DNA of 64,000 nt, taken from assembly GCA_030374765.1 (NCBI GenBank), contig JARGXX010000002.1, positions 744,001 to 808,000 on the forward strand, read 5' to 3'. Below, piece after piece: positions 23,616-34,784 of this stretch. Positions within the stretch are counted from its first letter, which is position 1, and each line of letters starts with the position of its first letter. This DNA is from Agarophyton chilense (lineage: Eukaryota; Rhodophyta; Florideophyceae; Gracilariales; Gracilariaceae). Made by a program: the position numbers and the translations under genes. The notes below the pieces were generated by a model. It was given only the letters and a program-made list of their open reading frames with translations. It was not told where the DNA came from and did no database searches.

Positions 23616-25869
23616 ATGGAACGACCTAAAAGGAATACGGGTGGTGCGAGCGCCCCGCCAAACCATAAAGGTCTGAAAGTAGCCCCATCGGCTAAACAGA
23701 TTCTGGAAAACCCCGAGGAGCTGCTCCGGCACCCTCGGGACAAAACCGTAATGGTGCATGGTCCGCCGCCTATGGCAAAGGAACCTCAAAGGAAATTAAC
23801 AATTGAGGTTGCAGCGGAGGAGCTATGGCCTCAGCTCGACAAGCGGGCGAAAGCACTCGTCACCCTCGGGGTCGAGGATGCATTGACGTTAAAGGAGAAG
23901 TCTGATACCTGGATGGTTCCGCCCTCAATGGACGTCGATGCATTTACCCGTATTGTGGTTGACCGAGCAGCTCAAGAGCTGTCGGACAGGATACCTGAAA
24001 TGTTGGAACAGTATCTCTTTCCAGATGGAAGGGAGCATGTTTACCGCGCTGTGCAGGACCTTTGGGTTTCCGAGGGATTCGCCGAATCCTGACCTACACA
24101 GGTGAACATCGCAAAGCGCATACCACAAGGGTCCCAAATAAGTCATTCCACCCATTCTAAACACTTACATACGGATAGTGAGTACCTACAAGGTCCAATG
24201 CAGAAGTCAAGAAGTCCCAGGGAAGGTAGATCCTCAAGACATCTATCTGCCACCAATTACTGGTTTCGTTCAAAAGGATACCCATGAAGGTGGTCCCAAA
24301 GACGATTCGTCTGACTCGTTGGATGAGCTACGACGAAACCGAAAAGGGAAGAAGCGGTGGACGAAGAGGGGAAAGAATCGATCGAGAGGATGATTCAGAC
24401 CCCGACTCGTCAGACTCCAGTTCCGAGACGAGTTCATCGTCGGATGATGAACGTAAAGGTGAGAAGAAGAAAAAACCGAACAGGTCGACGAAGAAGTCGT
24501 CGAAAAAGAACCGAAATGGTAAAAAGTGATACAATGAGTTGCCCAACTCTGAGACGGACACCGAAATGAACCTGGAGGTGCACCAACCGTTGAACGAGAT
24601 GTTCACCAAAGCGGTTGGTTACAGGACTTATCGGTTGATCAAAAAGTCTTCTGAATATACCCAAGAGGTTGCGCAGAAGATTACTAAGTAACACAAGAAG
24701 CTCAGCTTCCAAATGGATGACACAGCCTTCACAGGTACGGATCCTATTGCCGTGATTGAGTTTCTACAGAAGTTCAAGCTTGCATGTGACAAAAATGGTT
24801 TTTCCGAGGGCGCTGCTTTGTGGCTGTTTCAGTTTTACCTGAAAGAACAAGCATACTACTTGCTGCAGGATAGGCTACGCGGCAATACCTTAGCGATGGA
24901 TGAGGATGGCACAGAGATGGTGGAGTCATACCCAGAGGTCGTCAATTTTCTTTCGGAAACATACGCCACCGATGAGGTTATCCAAAAGACTTACTCGGAA
25001 GTCTTCGCTTACAATCAAAGATCTGGGCAAACGGAATCGGATTTTTCGCTTGCGCTTTGGAATCTGGCAACCCGTTGTGGTAATTGGTTCACTACCTCGA
25101 GGTTAAAGTCGCTATTTGTCGACAATGTCGACAAAGCGATCCGTTCCCAGGTGCGCAATTACCTGGCCACTAACTGAAAGTTAGACTACAATGGGCTGAC
25201 TCGATACTCACAGGGCCTTGGAGATACCCCTTCGCTGGGAAAGAGACCACCCGTGCCTCCAACCTGGAAGGATAAATCGAAAACGTCAATCTTGAAAATT
25301 GAAGACACAGCAACCTCAGAGGGTAGCTCGCACATCGAAGTACCTACAGGAACCATTATCTACTTGGTAGCGACCCAGGGGCGGTTCTCGAAACATTCGA
25401 CGGTAGGAAACTGCTCGTCAACGAGTACACCACACTTGGTACAATCGCCGCCAAGTGCGGTGAGCTCGCAGCGAGCTCCTATAACTCGCCACCCATATCC
25501 TAGGCCACTGACCCTACCAACCAGGTTTTGCGGCCACCCTCAATGGTAACTAGAGACCCCCAAACTGGAGGCCTCGTTTGCTGGTTGTGTCTCGCGATAG
25601 ACCATTTGGCAAACAAGTGCGCTAACTTACCTTCAGGGATGAGAGACCAGTTGATTCAGGCTCGCATGCAGAATCACCAACGCCTCTATGGGTCTTCAAC
25701 GCAAGCACCAAATTGGTTCCAACCCCGTACACAGGTACAGGTCAATACCATCGAGGAAACACCAAACTTGGACTCAACCCCTCCCGTACAGGAGAAAAAC
25801 ACCGAACGGTTGGCGAAATGGCCGAACCCAACCTGCAATCGAAAGGCCAATCGATACCCAGAACCTTGA
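23616..25869 (+). pseudogene. Element B gag, decayed
   Basis: A likely ATG at 23616 starts a frame ending in TGA at 24092. After a frame change a Ser/Asp-rich acidic stretch (near 24380-24470) and the capsid-like domain follow (24713-25177, FTGTDPIAVIEFLQKF, ending TGA). These match the element A gag. The CCHC knuckle lies at 25579-25620 (CWLC...H...C, spacing C-x2-C-x4-H-x4-C) in a frame that closes at 25869. At least three TGA or TAA stops and two frame changes lie within it. Confidence 0.85.
25794..25828 (+). promoter_or_regulatory. Candidate -1 frameshift site at the element B gag/pol overlap
   Basis: In the gag frame the sequence reads G-AAA-AAC at 25794-25800. Protease lies in the -1 frame and is open across this point. 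A 7-nt spacer is followed by a potential hairpin: GGTTGGC (25808-25814) can pair with GCC-G-AACC (25821-25828) with one bulged base. Element A has the same G-AAA-AAC heptamer in its gag frame just before the gag stop. The first base departs from the canonical X-XXY-YYZ pattern. Confidence 0.5.
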
Positions 25870-26684
25870 AGGGGGAAGAGAACACGTCACAACCAGGTCC
25901 GGTTTATCATACGAAGTACAAAAACTATAAAGTACGCGCATCAATGTGTTTCTCCGATCGCCTTGCGGTTCCTGTCACCTGCGTGCTGGATACGGGGGCC
26001 GGCGCAAACGTCCTGAACCCCCGCGTCATACCTGAGGCGGTACTTCGGAACTTGAGCCGACCTCCCGACAACAACCCGCTGGTGGATGCAAATGAGCGCC
26101 CGTTAAACCTTCAAGGTATGCTCATCACTGTGGTGCAGCTCAGAAACCTCAAGGTAAGACTGCAATTCTTTGTTGTCGACCGTTTACCAACAGACTGCCT
26201 ACTAGGTACGAACTTCATCGACAGACATATCAAAGAAATCCTTCCTGGTTCCCATACCGTCGCCCTACGTCAGGGGGGGGCGAATTGCCATTTTAGGTAA
26301 TACGGAAACCAAACGGGGATGGTTCGTCAAACAGAAAAAGACGATATCCACCGAAACGGTCTCCAACAAAGTGCGCATTTCCAAACAGGTTGTTATCCCG
26401 CCAATGCACCAAATATTGGTACCGGTGTCGTGTGCGACCCCCGAGCTGGTCATACTACAAAACCATCCCAGGTTAGCACATCGACACCTCACCTTGATTG
26501 CCCACGGGATTGTCGACAACATCCTAAATCAACCCTTTAAGGTAGGTTTCGGTAACTTCAGCAGTCACGACGTGAAGTTGCCGAAAAAAACCAATGTTGG
26601 CATCGCACTACCGGCACCACAAGGGGTCTTCACCGTAGCTCGCACTCATCTCGGCGAGGTCGCCTTCGATAGGAAGGGGGGTGG
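25869..26684 (+). pseudogene. Element B protease and spacer, frame-shifted
   Basis: The aspartic protease active site reads CVLDTGAGANVLN, with the Asp codon at 25989. The downstream part matches element A (QVVIPPMHQILVPV, LGEV). The correct frame changes twice, each time in a G-run: near 26271-26280 and near 26674-26684. Single-base slippage in homopolymers explains both. Confidence 0.85.
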
Positions 26685-29600
26685 GCAAATGCGTCCACAA
26701 CCACAAAGATATCGATAAATACCGACTTGGAAGCAAAGCTAACCGATAAGTAGTCGGTAGACAAAGAAAAGGAACCTGACCCTGAGAGGCAATGGCAAGA
26801 TACAGTCCAGATCGGTGAAGATAACTGCGAACTGCGGGGCCGTATTCTCGACGTTCTGGAGGAGTTTAAAACCATGTGGTCAGGCCATCTGGGCCAAACT
26901 AAGGCCACACAGCATCGCATCGAGCTCCTCCCTGACTCGAAGCCCACTTATCATCAACCATACCGTGCAGGTCCGAAGGCGAGAGAAGTAGAACTCAAAG
27001 AAGTAGAGCAAATGCTCCAAGAAGGTGTAATTGAACCAGCCAACTCAGATTGGGCTAGTCCCGTGGTTCTGGTTCAGAAGAAAGGGGATCACCGTCTGAG
27101 GTTCTGTGTAGAATACAGAAGGCTCAATAGCGTGACCGTCAGGGATTCGTACCCGATAACTAGAATGGATGAGTGCATTGACTCCTTGGGAGATGCGCAG
27201 ATATTTACCACGTTGGATGCCAATTGCGGTTGTTGGCAGGTACCTGTAGGTGAAGAAGATCGAGACAAAACGACCTTCACGTGCCATGCAGGTTTGTTTC
27301 GCTTCACGCAGATGCCTTTCGGGTTGCGCAATGCTCCATCCACCTTTAGGGCGCTGGACATCATCCTTTGGAAGGTTAAATGGACAACCGCCTTAGTATA
27401 CATCGATGATGTAATCATCTATTCCAGATCCGTAGAAGAGCATTTTTCACACGTATGCACCGTACTAGCCCTCCTAGCTGAGGCGGGGGTGACGCTGAAG
27501 CTACGAAAACGCGTCTTCTTTACCAGAATGGTTGAATACCTGGGCCACATCATAGGCCCTGGTACCCTAGAGGTTGCGCCGAGCAACATTAGAGCCATAC
27601 AGGAGGTCAAGTTGCCACGATCCCAGACTGACGTACGATCCTTTATAGGTTCATTTAACGTCTATCGCCGCTTCGTGAAGGGATTCGCGCAAATAGCGGC
27701 TCTCCTCAACAAAAACCTCCAGAACGGTGAACCTGAACGGTTTGAGAATCTCTCGAACGACGAAAAGGATACCATTGAGGAATGGAAACGAGCGCTGGTG
27801 TCGCAGGCAATCTTAGCGTTACCGATAACAGGTCTACCGTATACGCTGGATAGAGATGCATCCCATGCCCAAATTGGTTCTTGTCTCATGCAAGAGCAGC
27901 ACAACGGAGACAAATTACCCATAGGATACTAGAGCCGCGCTATGAATGACGCGGAGCAAAACTACACGGTAACCGAGAAGTAATGTCTAGCAGTAGTGTG
28001 CAGCATGTTGATGCTCCGTCCATACCTGTATGGTGAGCGCTTTATGTTGCCCACGGACCACGACGCGTTAAGGTGGATCCGCGGACTCGCAGTTGCGTCT
28101 GACAGACTTGCCCGTTGGATGTTGAGACTGTCAGAGTTTGAATACGACGTACAGTACCGTCCATGTATCAAGCACAACATAGCTGACGCTATGTCACGCT
28201 TAAACACCTCAGGGTTGGAGACGGAACCGGTGGACGATGATATCCCCTTCGTTTTGGTTTCATCAAACCAAAATGGTACCGACGAACACCTAAAAGGGTG
28301 TTGGGACTTAGATGAAGATGGTTCTTTGTAGAACACCGACATGGCAACGCAGATACTGACCCTAGAGGAAACGAACGTCATGCCCGTAACCCGAGAGAAA
28401 TTTCTACGAGAACACGCCCAAGATGCGTACTGCAGAACCCTGGCTGACCAAATTGGTTTCAAAGGATCACCGTTCGATGTGAACCACAATGGGTACATCG
28501 TGAGAAGGTCAACCTTGAATTGTAGCCTTCAAAAGGTGGTTCTGAAGGCACGGTGCCCGAGAGTCTTGTATCTAGCGCACTAACCGCAACTATCAGGACA
28601 CCCCGGTGCCACCAGGATGTATTACACCTCGAAGCAACTGTTCTATTGGCCTCATATGGCCCATGATGTCTATACCTCTGTAGGTCAACGCGAATCTTGT
28701 GTTCGTACTCGCGGTGGTATTCGAAAGCATCGAAAGTACCTCAAGCTGTTTCCAGCAGCGGGTCCACTGGAGTTTGTTGCGATAGACCTTCTAGGACCAC
28801 TTGTCAAGACCTAGAATGGGTATCAGCACATTCTAGTGATCACCGACAAGTTTTCGAAGCTCACGAGAGCGATACCTTTAAAGGAGACAAATTCAACCAC
28901 GCAGGCGATCGCGTTCCTCAACAATTGGGTCTACCCGTATTGCACATTACTGTACCTACTTACCGATAATGTTTCAAACTTGTCATCGAAGTTCTTCGAA
29001 GCAGTCTGTAACCTCATGAATAATAAGCACTATTTCACTGCTGCCTACCACCCACAGACGAACTTACAGGTCGAGCGCTTCAACCACACATTGGTATCAA
29101 GGCTACGAAACTATACAAAAGAGCACCAAACTGGGTGGAATGAGCTGGTACAACCGCTCACCTACTTCTATAACCTTCAGATACACCCGTCAACGCAGAC
29201 CACTCCCTTTGATTTGGTTCTTTCGCGACACCCCCCAAATATTGTAGTGCAGGGAGATCAGACCACCAGCACTACAGATGGCGCACTGAACCCTGCCCAG
29301 GTCAAGCGGAATACGCTTGTGACGTTGAGGAGGACTCTCAAACATGCAGAGAGCCGCCTCACTTTAGCCCAGAAGCGGTACAAGGCCGACTATGACCGTA
29401 GGGTAACCAAAGTGGTCTCCGTATCTTTGGGACAATATGTCTACATAGACATCCCAACTTCAGATAAAAGACCACGACCGGGTGATGAAGCGGACGATGA
29501 AGCTATTGATAAAGATATCAATTCGAAGCTTCTACCAAAGTCAGTGGGACCTTATAAGGTATTGAACGCATCAGACCACACCGTTACGGTTGACCAAGAT

Positions 29601-30104
29601 AAAATACCAAATACGATATCAATTGACCGTATTACAGTAGCACCTGAAACTGTTCAACATTGCATGGAGGCAGGCACCTCAGGTCGAGAGCCCAGAGCGG
29701 TAGCTCTGCGCACTCGACCCTCGGAGGTTCCCACCCTAATTGAGGTGAATGATGAACTACAACGAAATGATCCGGATTACAACCCTCTAAGAGAGACGTA
29801 AATAGAACCTCACACGGTAACAATGGGAGCTCCCGACCCGGCGCCCACAAACGAAGCTCCCGACTTGGAACATATGAACCCTCGAGGTGGCGTTCCCCCG
29901 AAAGATCAGGACCAAACCCCAGAAAAATTTCCCGTTGACCGTCTTGTGGGCCACACGCGAACCTACAATGGTCTGAAGTACACCGTCAGGTGGTACGGCT
30001 GGGGCCCAGAAGGGGATACCCTCGAACCCCCAGCCGCAATACCCTCACACTTCCGTATCAGGTATTGGCACCGTCGCAAGGAGTCGATGCCTGCAGACTG
30101 CTAA
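26685..30104 (+). pseudogene. Element B pol: RT, RNase H, integrase, chromodomain
   Basis: One reading frame spans the whole segment without an indel. RT: SPVVLVQKKG, FTTLDANCGCWQVPV, MPFGLRNAPSTF and the catalytic LVYIDDVIIYS near 27395. RNase H: YTLDRDASHAQIG and PTDHDALRWI. Integrase: FVAIDLLGPL, YLLTDN and LQVERFN (D, D, E). The chromodomain is at about 29937-30090 (FPVDRLVGHTRTYNGLKYTV, RWYGWGPEGDTLEP). In-frame stops are TAG 26739, TAG 27930, TAA 27981, TAG 28329, TAA 28581, TAG 28812 and TAA 29799 (first base). The stops at 27930 and 27981 replace Trp and Glu present in element A. The GG after the second integrase Asp is changed (TDNVSN). Confidence 0.9.
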
Positions 30105-30129
30105 CCTTAGACCTTCGTGGTACTCAGGT

Positions 30130-30149
30130 CTAAGGAAGGGGGAGAAAAG
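30130..30149 (+). other. Internal polypurine tract in element B
   Basis: TAAGGAAGGGGGAGAAAAG lies between the chromodomain end and the 3' end of the antisense ORF. It is one base different from the 3' polypurine tract of element A (TAAGGAGGGGGAG). The true 3' tract of B, before 34144, reads GGGTAGGGAGGGGA. The role is inferred only. Confidence 0.4.
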
Positions 30150-30264
30150 ACGTCGTTTTTTGCAGGAGATGGACGCATATGCGTGTCAGATTACCTACAG
30201 GGGAGGACACGAAAGAACAAGCAAATGTAACAGTAGAGGAGACAAGAAGAGACAATCATTTACT

Positions 30265-32000
30265 TTAAGAAGGACCTGTTGGTTTAGGGGCGACGGAATC
30301 AGAAAGAACCGTGTTATTGACTACCCACGGAGGAAAACCTGCGGAAATACTAGGAGCCATCGACCTAAGAGGTAGCGAAGGAGCGATAGCTCCGCCACTT
30401 GGGAGAGAAGTCGAAACCAAAAGAGGATGAACTAAAGGAACCGCCGGAGCAGGTTTAAAAACCACAGGTTTCAAGTTAGTACCTAGAAGGGGATCTGTCG
30501 AAGAATCAGATGGCGCAGCAGCAGAGACGCTTGCCAGATTGGCAACCTGACGGGTGGCCAGTTGGTACATGTCCAACTGGAACTGATTACGGAACTCCCC
30601 AAGTTGGTTTAGTGCCTTCAGGTATTGTGCATGGCGCGGCAGCAAACCTTCAAGGAGCGTTGATGCAGCAACCACGGAGGTAGGCACAGCCCTCTGAAAG
30701 TTGGTGACGCAAGACTGGCGAATTCGAGCCAGCAAACCGAGCACCGCCGGGGACTTCATCATAGGTTGAGGCCGAGGAGGAGCAATAACCGCCAACAGAG
30801 GTCGAACCGGACCAGCCACTTCCGAGGAGCTCGGTTGAGTAGGAGTCACACCAGTAGGGATAGGCGACTTACGACTTTGATGTAACGGCTCGGACGGAAA
30901 GGGACCAGCATAACGACCAACCGGTGTCTCCACAGTACTGTGATAAGGTTTAGGGCTCGCAGGAGTTCCATAAACAGGAGGCTTCCCGGGATAATATTGG
31001 GCGTGGCGAGGCACAATCTCCCAAGTTACGGGATCGAAAGCCTCCCAACCTTGATGGGAATCCCAGTGGTAATTCTTTCTCTGCTCGAGATATGAGTCCA
31101 AATCCTTCACGGTATAATGGATCCCCTCCACGATGTTCTCGAAACCAAATCGGGAAATATCCTGGGCAACCCTCGGAGGTATGAAGAAGATGCGACCTAC
31201 AGGTTGAACAACATCTTGGCATGTGTCAGAGTCGGGATTGCGACAATCCCAATCGATCCCGTACCGGGCGGCCTCCAGAGCCAGTATGGCAACCAACACG
31301 GTCCACTCCGAGAGGGCCATCGGCCAAATGAGGTAGTATCGCTCTAGGTTCCGGGAGATCTGACTCCCGAAGTACGCCAAAACTGGCGGAGTGGGCACGC
31401 TCAGTGATAATGGAACCTCATAGGACTCCCACCACTCTGGTCGAAGCACGAAACAATCGCGTCTGCCCTTCGTAGGTTGTGAGAAGTACTCGACGTTATA
31501 AAACATATGCATAACGCGAGTGTAAGAGTTGCTAGTGCGAATGCGACTCTCCGTCGCTGCATCCTCGCCCCACCTACTACGGTCAGCCCAATTGATAGTG
31601 GTGAAGGGCCGATTCAGGGAAACCAAGTCAGGTGAAACCGGAAGGTAAGTCCCCGGAATAGACGGGTACTGGCACACTTGCACCACCAATCGACAATATT
31701 ATTCCAGCTCCGGTTCGATGCGCACATACGGCAAGTTGCTCGGATATATCGACAGGATGAAATACCTCAAAGGTGTATGACGCTGCAGACTCTGGTAACA
31801 TTCCAGTCGACCCTGATGAGGTTGAGGCTCTTGGTCCCGTTTCTTCAAAAGAAATAGAACCGAGCAAAGGCGCTCGAAGTCCCAACGGGACAAACCCAAA
31901 TAGGTATCCAATTGTGGTCTGGTAAGAGCTGCCGGCAATGACGAATTCCCCACCGCCACAAGCCAATCGTGCTTCAACAGGTCATTGTTCGTCATCTGGT
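30265..32000 (-). pseudogene. Antisense ORF of element B, main part (homologue of the element A antisense ORF)
   Basis: A minus-strand frame runs from the edge of the nested solo LTR down to 30265, broken by a single TAA at 31701-31699. The 474-codon part below the stop contains FVLRPEWWESYEVP, LAYFGSQI, LSEWTVLVAILALEAARYGI and FFIPPRV. These align in order with FVPLPAWWSKVEVP, IYYIGSRL, AEWAARVAAHLLWDAHDHFRI and WYIPPML in the 568-aa antisense ORF of element A. The C-terminal half is rich in proline, serine and threonine. No known family is recognised. It lies between the chromodomain and the 3' LTR, opposite to pol. Confidence 0.75.
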
Positions 32001-32005
32001 CGAAG

Positions 32006-32721
32006 TGTAGTATTCTACTATGTCGGGGAATCCGATAGGTTGGCTTTTCGCGAAGTGGCGGTTGTAAATCATGAGTGAGTGTTATCATTAGCATTGTGAT
32101 ATGAAGCGGCATCCCGCATAGGATGCCTAGAGGCAGAATGTCTTAGCGGAACACGTGGCGTCATGGGTCGAGTGGCTTACCACGGCGCGCGCATAGTTGC
32201 GACCCTTCCTAGAGGAACGCCATATTGGCAAAGGCGCATGTAGTGGCGATCCACGTGGAGGGCTTTACTACCCTTTGTAGCTAGACGTACATTAGGGACC
32301 ATACCCATACAGTGGTTTGGCTAAGTGGCTGACCATTGGGTATTATTTATATATTTATTTGGGCACTCACCCTGGTACACAGTATATAGTGTACCAGAGG
32401 TGAGCGCCGACTCCAAGTAAAGGAGACAACATGGGCATCATGACTATTTTGTTCCTCGCTTAGGATTCCTTAACCGGAGATCCGGACAAGCTATAATAGA
32501 AAGTCAGCCCCCAACCAGTTCACAAGCCGTCTCGTACCTACGTTCCATCAACGTTTTACAGTTGCACTGTTCACCCTCGCTGGAGAGTAGTGGCCTTACA
32601 CCCCACTTCCAGCTCGCTGGTGTTGTAGCTCTACCACCCCTTTTCCTTCGCCGTAAGCGACCCATCGGCAGTCCGAACGCTGTCACAGGTGTCTGCTCTC
32701 TCCGTTAGGGCGGATACTACA
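32006..32721 (+). mobile_element. Solo LTR, family C, nested in element B
   Basis: 716 bp, TGTAGTATTC...GATACTACA, flanked by a perfect 5-bp duplication CGAAG (32001-32005 and 32722-32726). It is homologous to the LTR at 3487-4208 over its full length. It splits the antisense ORF of element B. If the LTR and one copy of CGAAG are set aside, the antisense frame is continuous across the site. Confidence 0.93.
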
Positions 32722-33535
32722 CGAAGGTAATACCAAAAGGTCCATACTGACTCGTCGTCCTGTTCGCCGCACCGAACGCGAGATTGTGAGCCCAATTGGT
32801 TTGGGTCGTCGAAGGAAGTCCACCACTGCTTTGGTACGGATCAGCCGGAGTGCCAGGGGATAAATGAGTTGCAGGGACAGGCATGCTGCGAAACCTAATG
32901 TTGGTAGGCGTTCCCAAAGTCGAGCGAGTCACCCTCTTGGTAAAACTACCGCGTCCACGGCCACGAGATGGGCCGCTACCTGACATGGTTGTAAAGGCCG
33001 TAGCTCGACCCGACGAACGAGGTGATGACTCGACCTCCACTGCCGCGGTAAACACCAGTGGGTATTCATCCTTCTGAAGTAGAGATCCCTCGGTCCGTTC
33101 CGAGGAGACGGCAAACGTATCCAACCTTTCCAGTAGTACAAACATCGACCTTTCAGGTGCAACAGTCGCCATCGTACGGGCGCGAGCGGTTCCAGACCTT
33201 TGAGGTATCGTGGAACGGGACCAATCCAACCTTAAAGACATAACTGCAGGGGTGTCAATCCCCTCGAAATCTCCGACTTTTTCAACCTCAATGGTAACCG
33301 GCATCTCACGTCTCTCGAGCGCTGGTGCTGCTTGTGGGGACGACCCACCCCTTCGAGGTATCGGTGACAAATCCACGATGCGGCGCGAGGTGCACGGACG
33401 TGGTACCAAATGGGTTCGAACGCGTGTGTGGAGGCGGTGCGATCCTGTCATCGCGTTGGGAGTAAACCGGAATGCAAAACCGGAAAAAGGTTGCGTAATT
33501 ACCGACGGAGCCGCTCCACACCAATAAGGTCTCAC
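32722..33535 (-). pseudogene. Antisense ORF of element B, N-terminal part, cut by a solo LTR
   Basis: A minus-strand frame is open for about 270 codons up to the solo LTR. It is rich in Ser, Pro, Thr and Arg, with an RGRGRG stretch near 32955, and ends with NLAFGAANRTTSQYGPFG before the break. The frame opens with a GTG; the first ATG lies further in (near 33450), so the true start is uncertain. The frame joins the main part at 31998 once the insertion is discounted. Confidence 0.6.
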
Positions 33536-34143
33536 AACCGGAAGCTCCCACCACGGACCCAGGCCAACACTTCATTGGTTGTATCGACGAAGGCTTAGGC
33601 CTACCGGCGCAACGAGTCAAACCTTACAAGGTAGACGAAAAATGAAAGGTCGAGAAGCCAGGAAACCTTCAGGGAAAGCCGGACAGGACGGTTACGGTCA
33701 CGAGGCCGCCAATTAAGGGCAGCAATACCTGAAGGGTTGTCAAGCCGTGTGAACGGCCAGGCAAGACGGCGCGCGCAGGGACGTAGGAGGGAACTGAGGT
33801 TTGAATAACTGGAAAAGGTGAGACACCAACTTGGTTAGACAGAGGGGCTATGCGGAAACAGAATCGCAAGCAAGCAGGGCCACTACCGAAACGGTGTCTG
33901 CGAGCGCGCTAGTTACACTGCATCGCCCTCATGACAGTCCCTACCTGAATGGTTGTCGCTCAATTCGTGCGCTGACGTCGTCGCGCGCCCTCCTTAACCG
34001 ATACTGGCGCCGAGTTCTGAATCTCAAGGGATCGCGCGCCGCGCGCAGACACCACTTTGATGCTCGCGCCGCTGTCGCTCGCTACAACTCTATGGGTTAG
34101 TGGAAGAACACACAGGGCGTGCCTCGCGGGTAGGGAGGGGATC

Positions 34144-34779
34144 TGTCGTATAGTGGCAGAAAGTCTGACCTTTTGAGGTTGTCAATATACTACACTGACC
34201 CTGTAGGTGATGGATGCGAGGGATCATTGGCCATGCAGCTCCGGGCGAGCTACCATCTAGGTGTTGTCAGCCACGTGTAGTGTTGACTTGTACCTTCTGG
34301 TTGAGTAATTGTTAGTACCTGTAATTGTTATTATACCGATTTTAGTACAGTAGTGGAGTGGCCACCTGGCACTGTAGCCAGTGCTGGCCAGGTCTCTGAG
34401 ACTAGGTCAGAGACCGTGCCTTGCTGGCACCTCCCAGGTGATCTGGAGAGTGCAGTCCACTGCATATAGGGAACTGCACCTCCCTCATGTTAATCTGATA
34501 AAGACAGGCACCCCTTTGGTCACGACTATACCTTTTGGTTCATCGTTTCTCAACTACCACACATGCTTTCCTGCGCGTCGACGCCTACCATCGCTCACCT
34601 ATACGGTATAGGCCAGTTGCCCCGCCGTTTGCCACTGCGGGTTTTCACGGTGCCCTGTTACCATCGAGGTTTACTACGTCTACTTTCTAAGGTTGAACGT
34701 CAACTCGCTCCCTACGGTTGAGCGTCATTACGCTCCCGAGACAAGACAGTAGCAATACCCCAGAGGTGATTGTACGACA
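34144..34779 (+). repeat. Element B 3' LTR
   Basis: 636 bp, TGTCGTATAG...TACGACA, the partner of 22858-23468. It is preceded by the purine tract GGGTAGGGAGGGGA and followed by ACCAT. Confidence 0.95.
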
Positions 34780-34784
34780 ACCAT

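Larger units (their letters stand above)
22858..34779 (+). mobile_element. Element B: complete but decayed chromovirus (Ty3/gypsy)
   Basis: About 11.9 kb bounded by two related LTRs (22858-23468 and 34144-34779), both TG...CA. They are flanked by a perfect 5-bp target duplication ACCAT (22853-22857 and 34780-34784). Internal order: primer-binding site, gag, protease, RT, RNase H, integrase, chromodomain, then a long ORF on the opposite strand. It is inserted in the integrase region of the copia element F. Gag has frame breaks and pol has several in-frame stops, so the copy is dead. A solo family-C LTR is nested inside it. Confidence 0.95.

Noticed and set aside
23616-30104. Non-standard genetic code (UAA/UAG as sense) to explain stops in the elements
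   Set aside because: Host genes end in UAG (eL6, LKB1-like) and UAA (zinc-finger gene), and element B gag also contains TGA stops and frameshifts.
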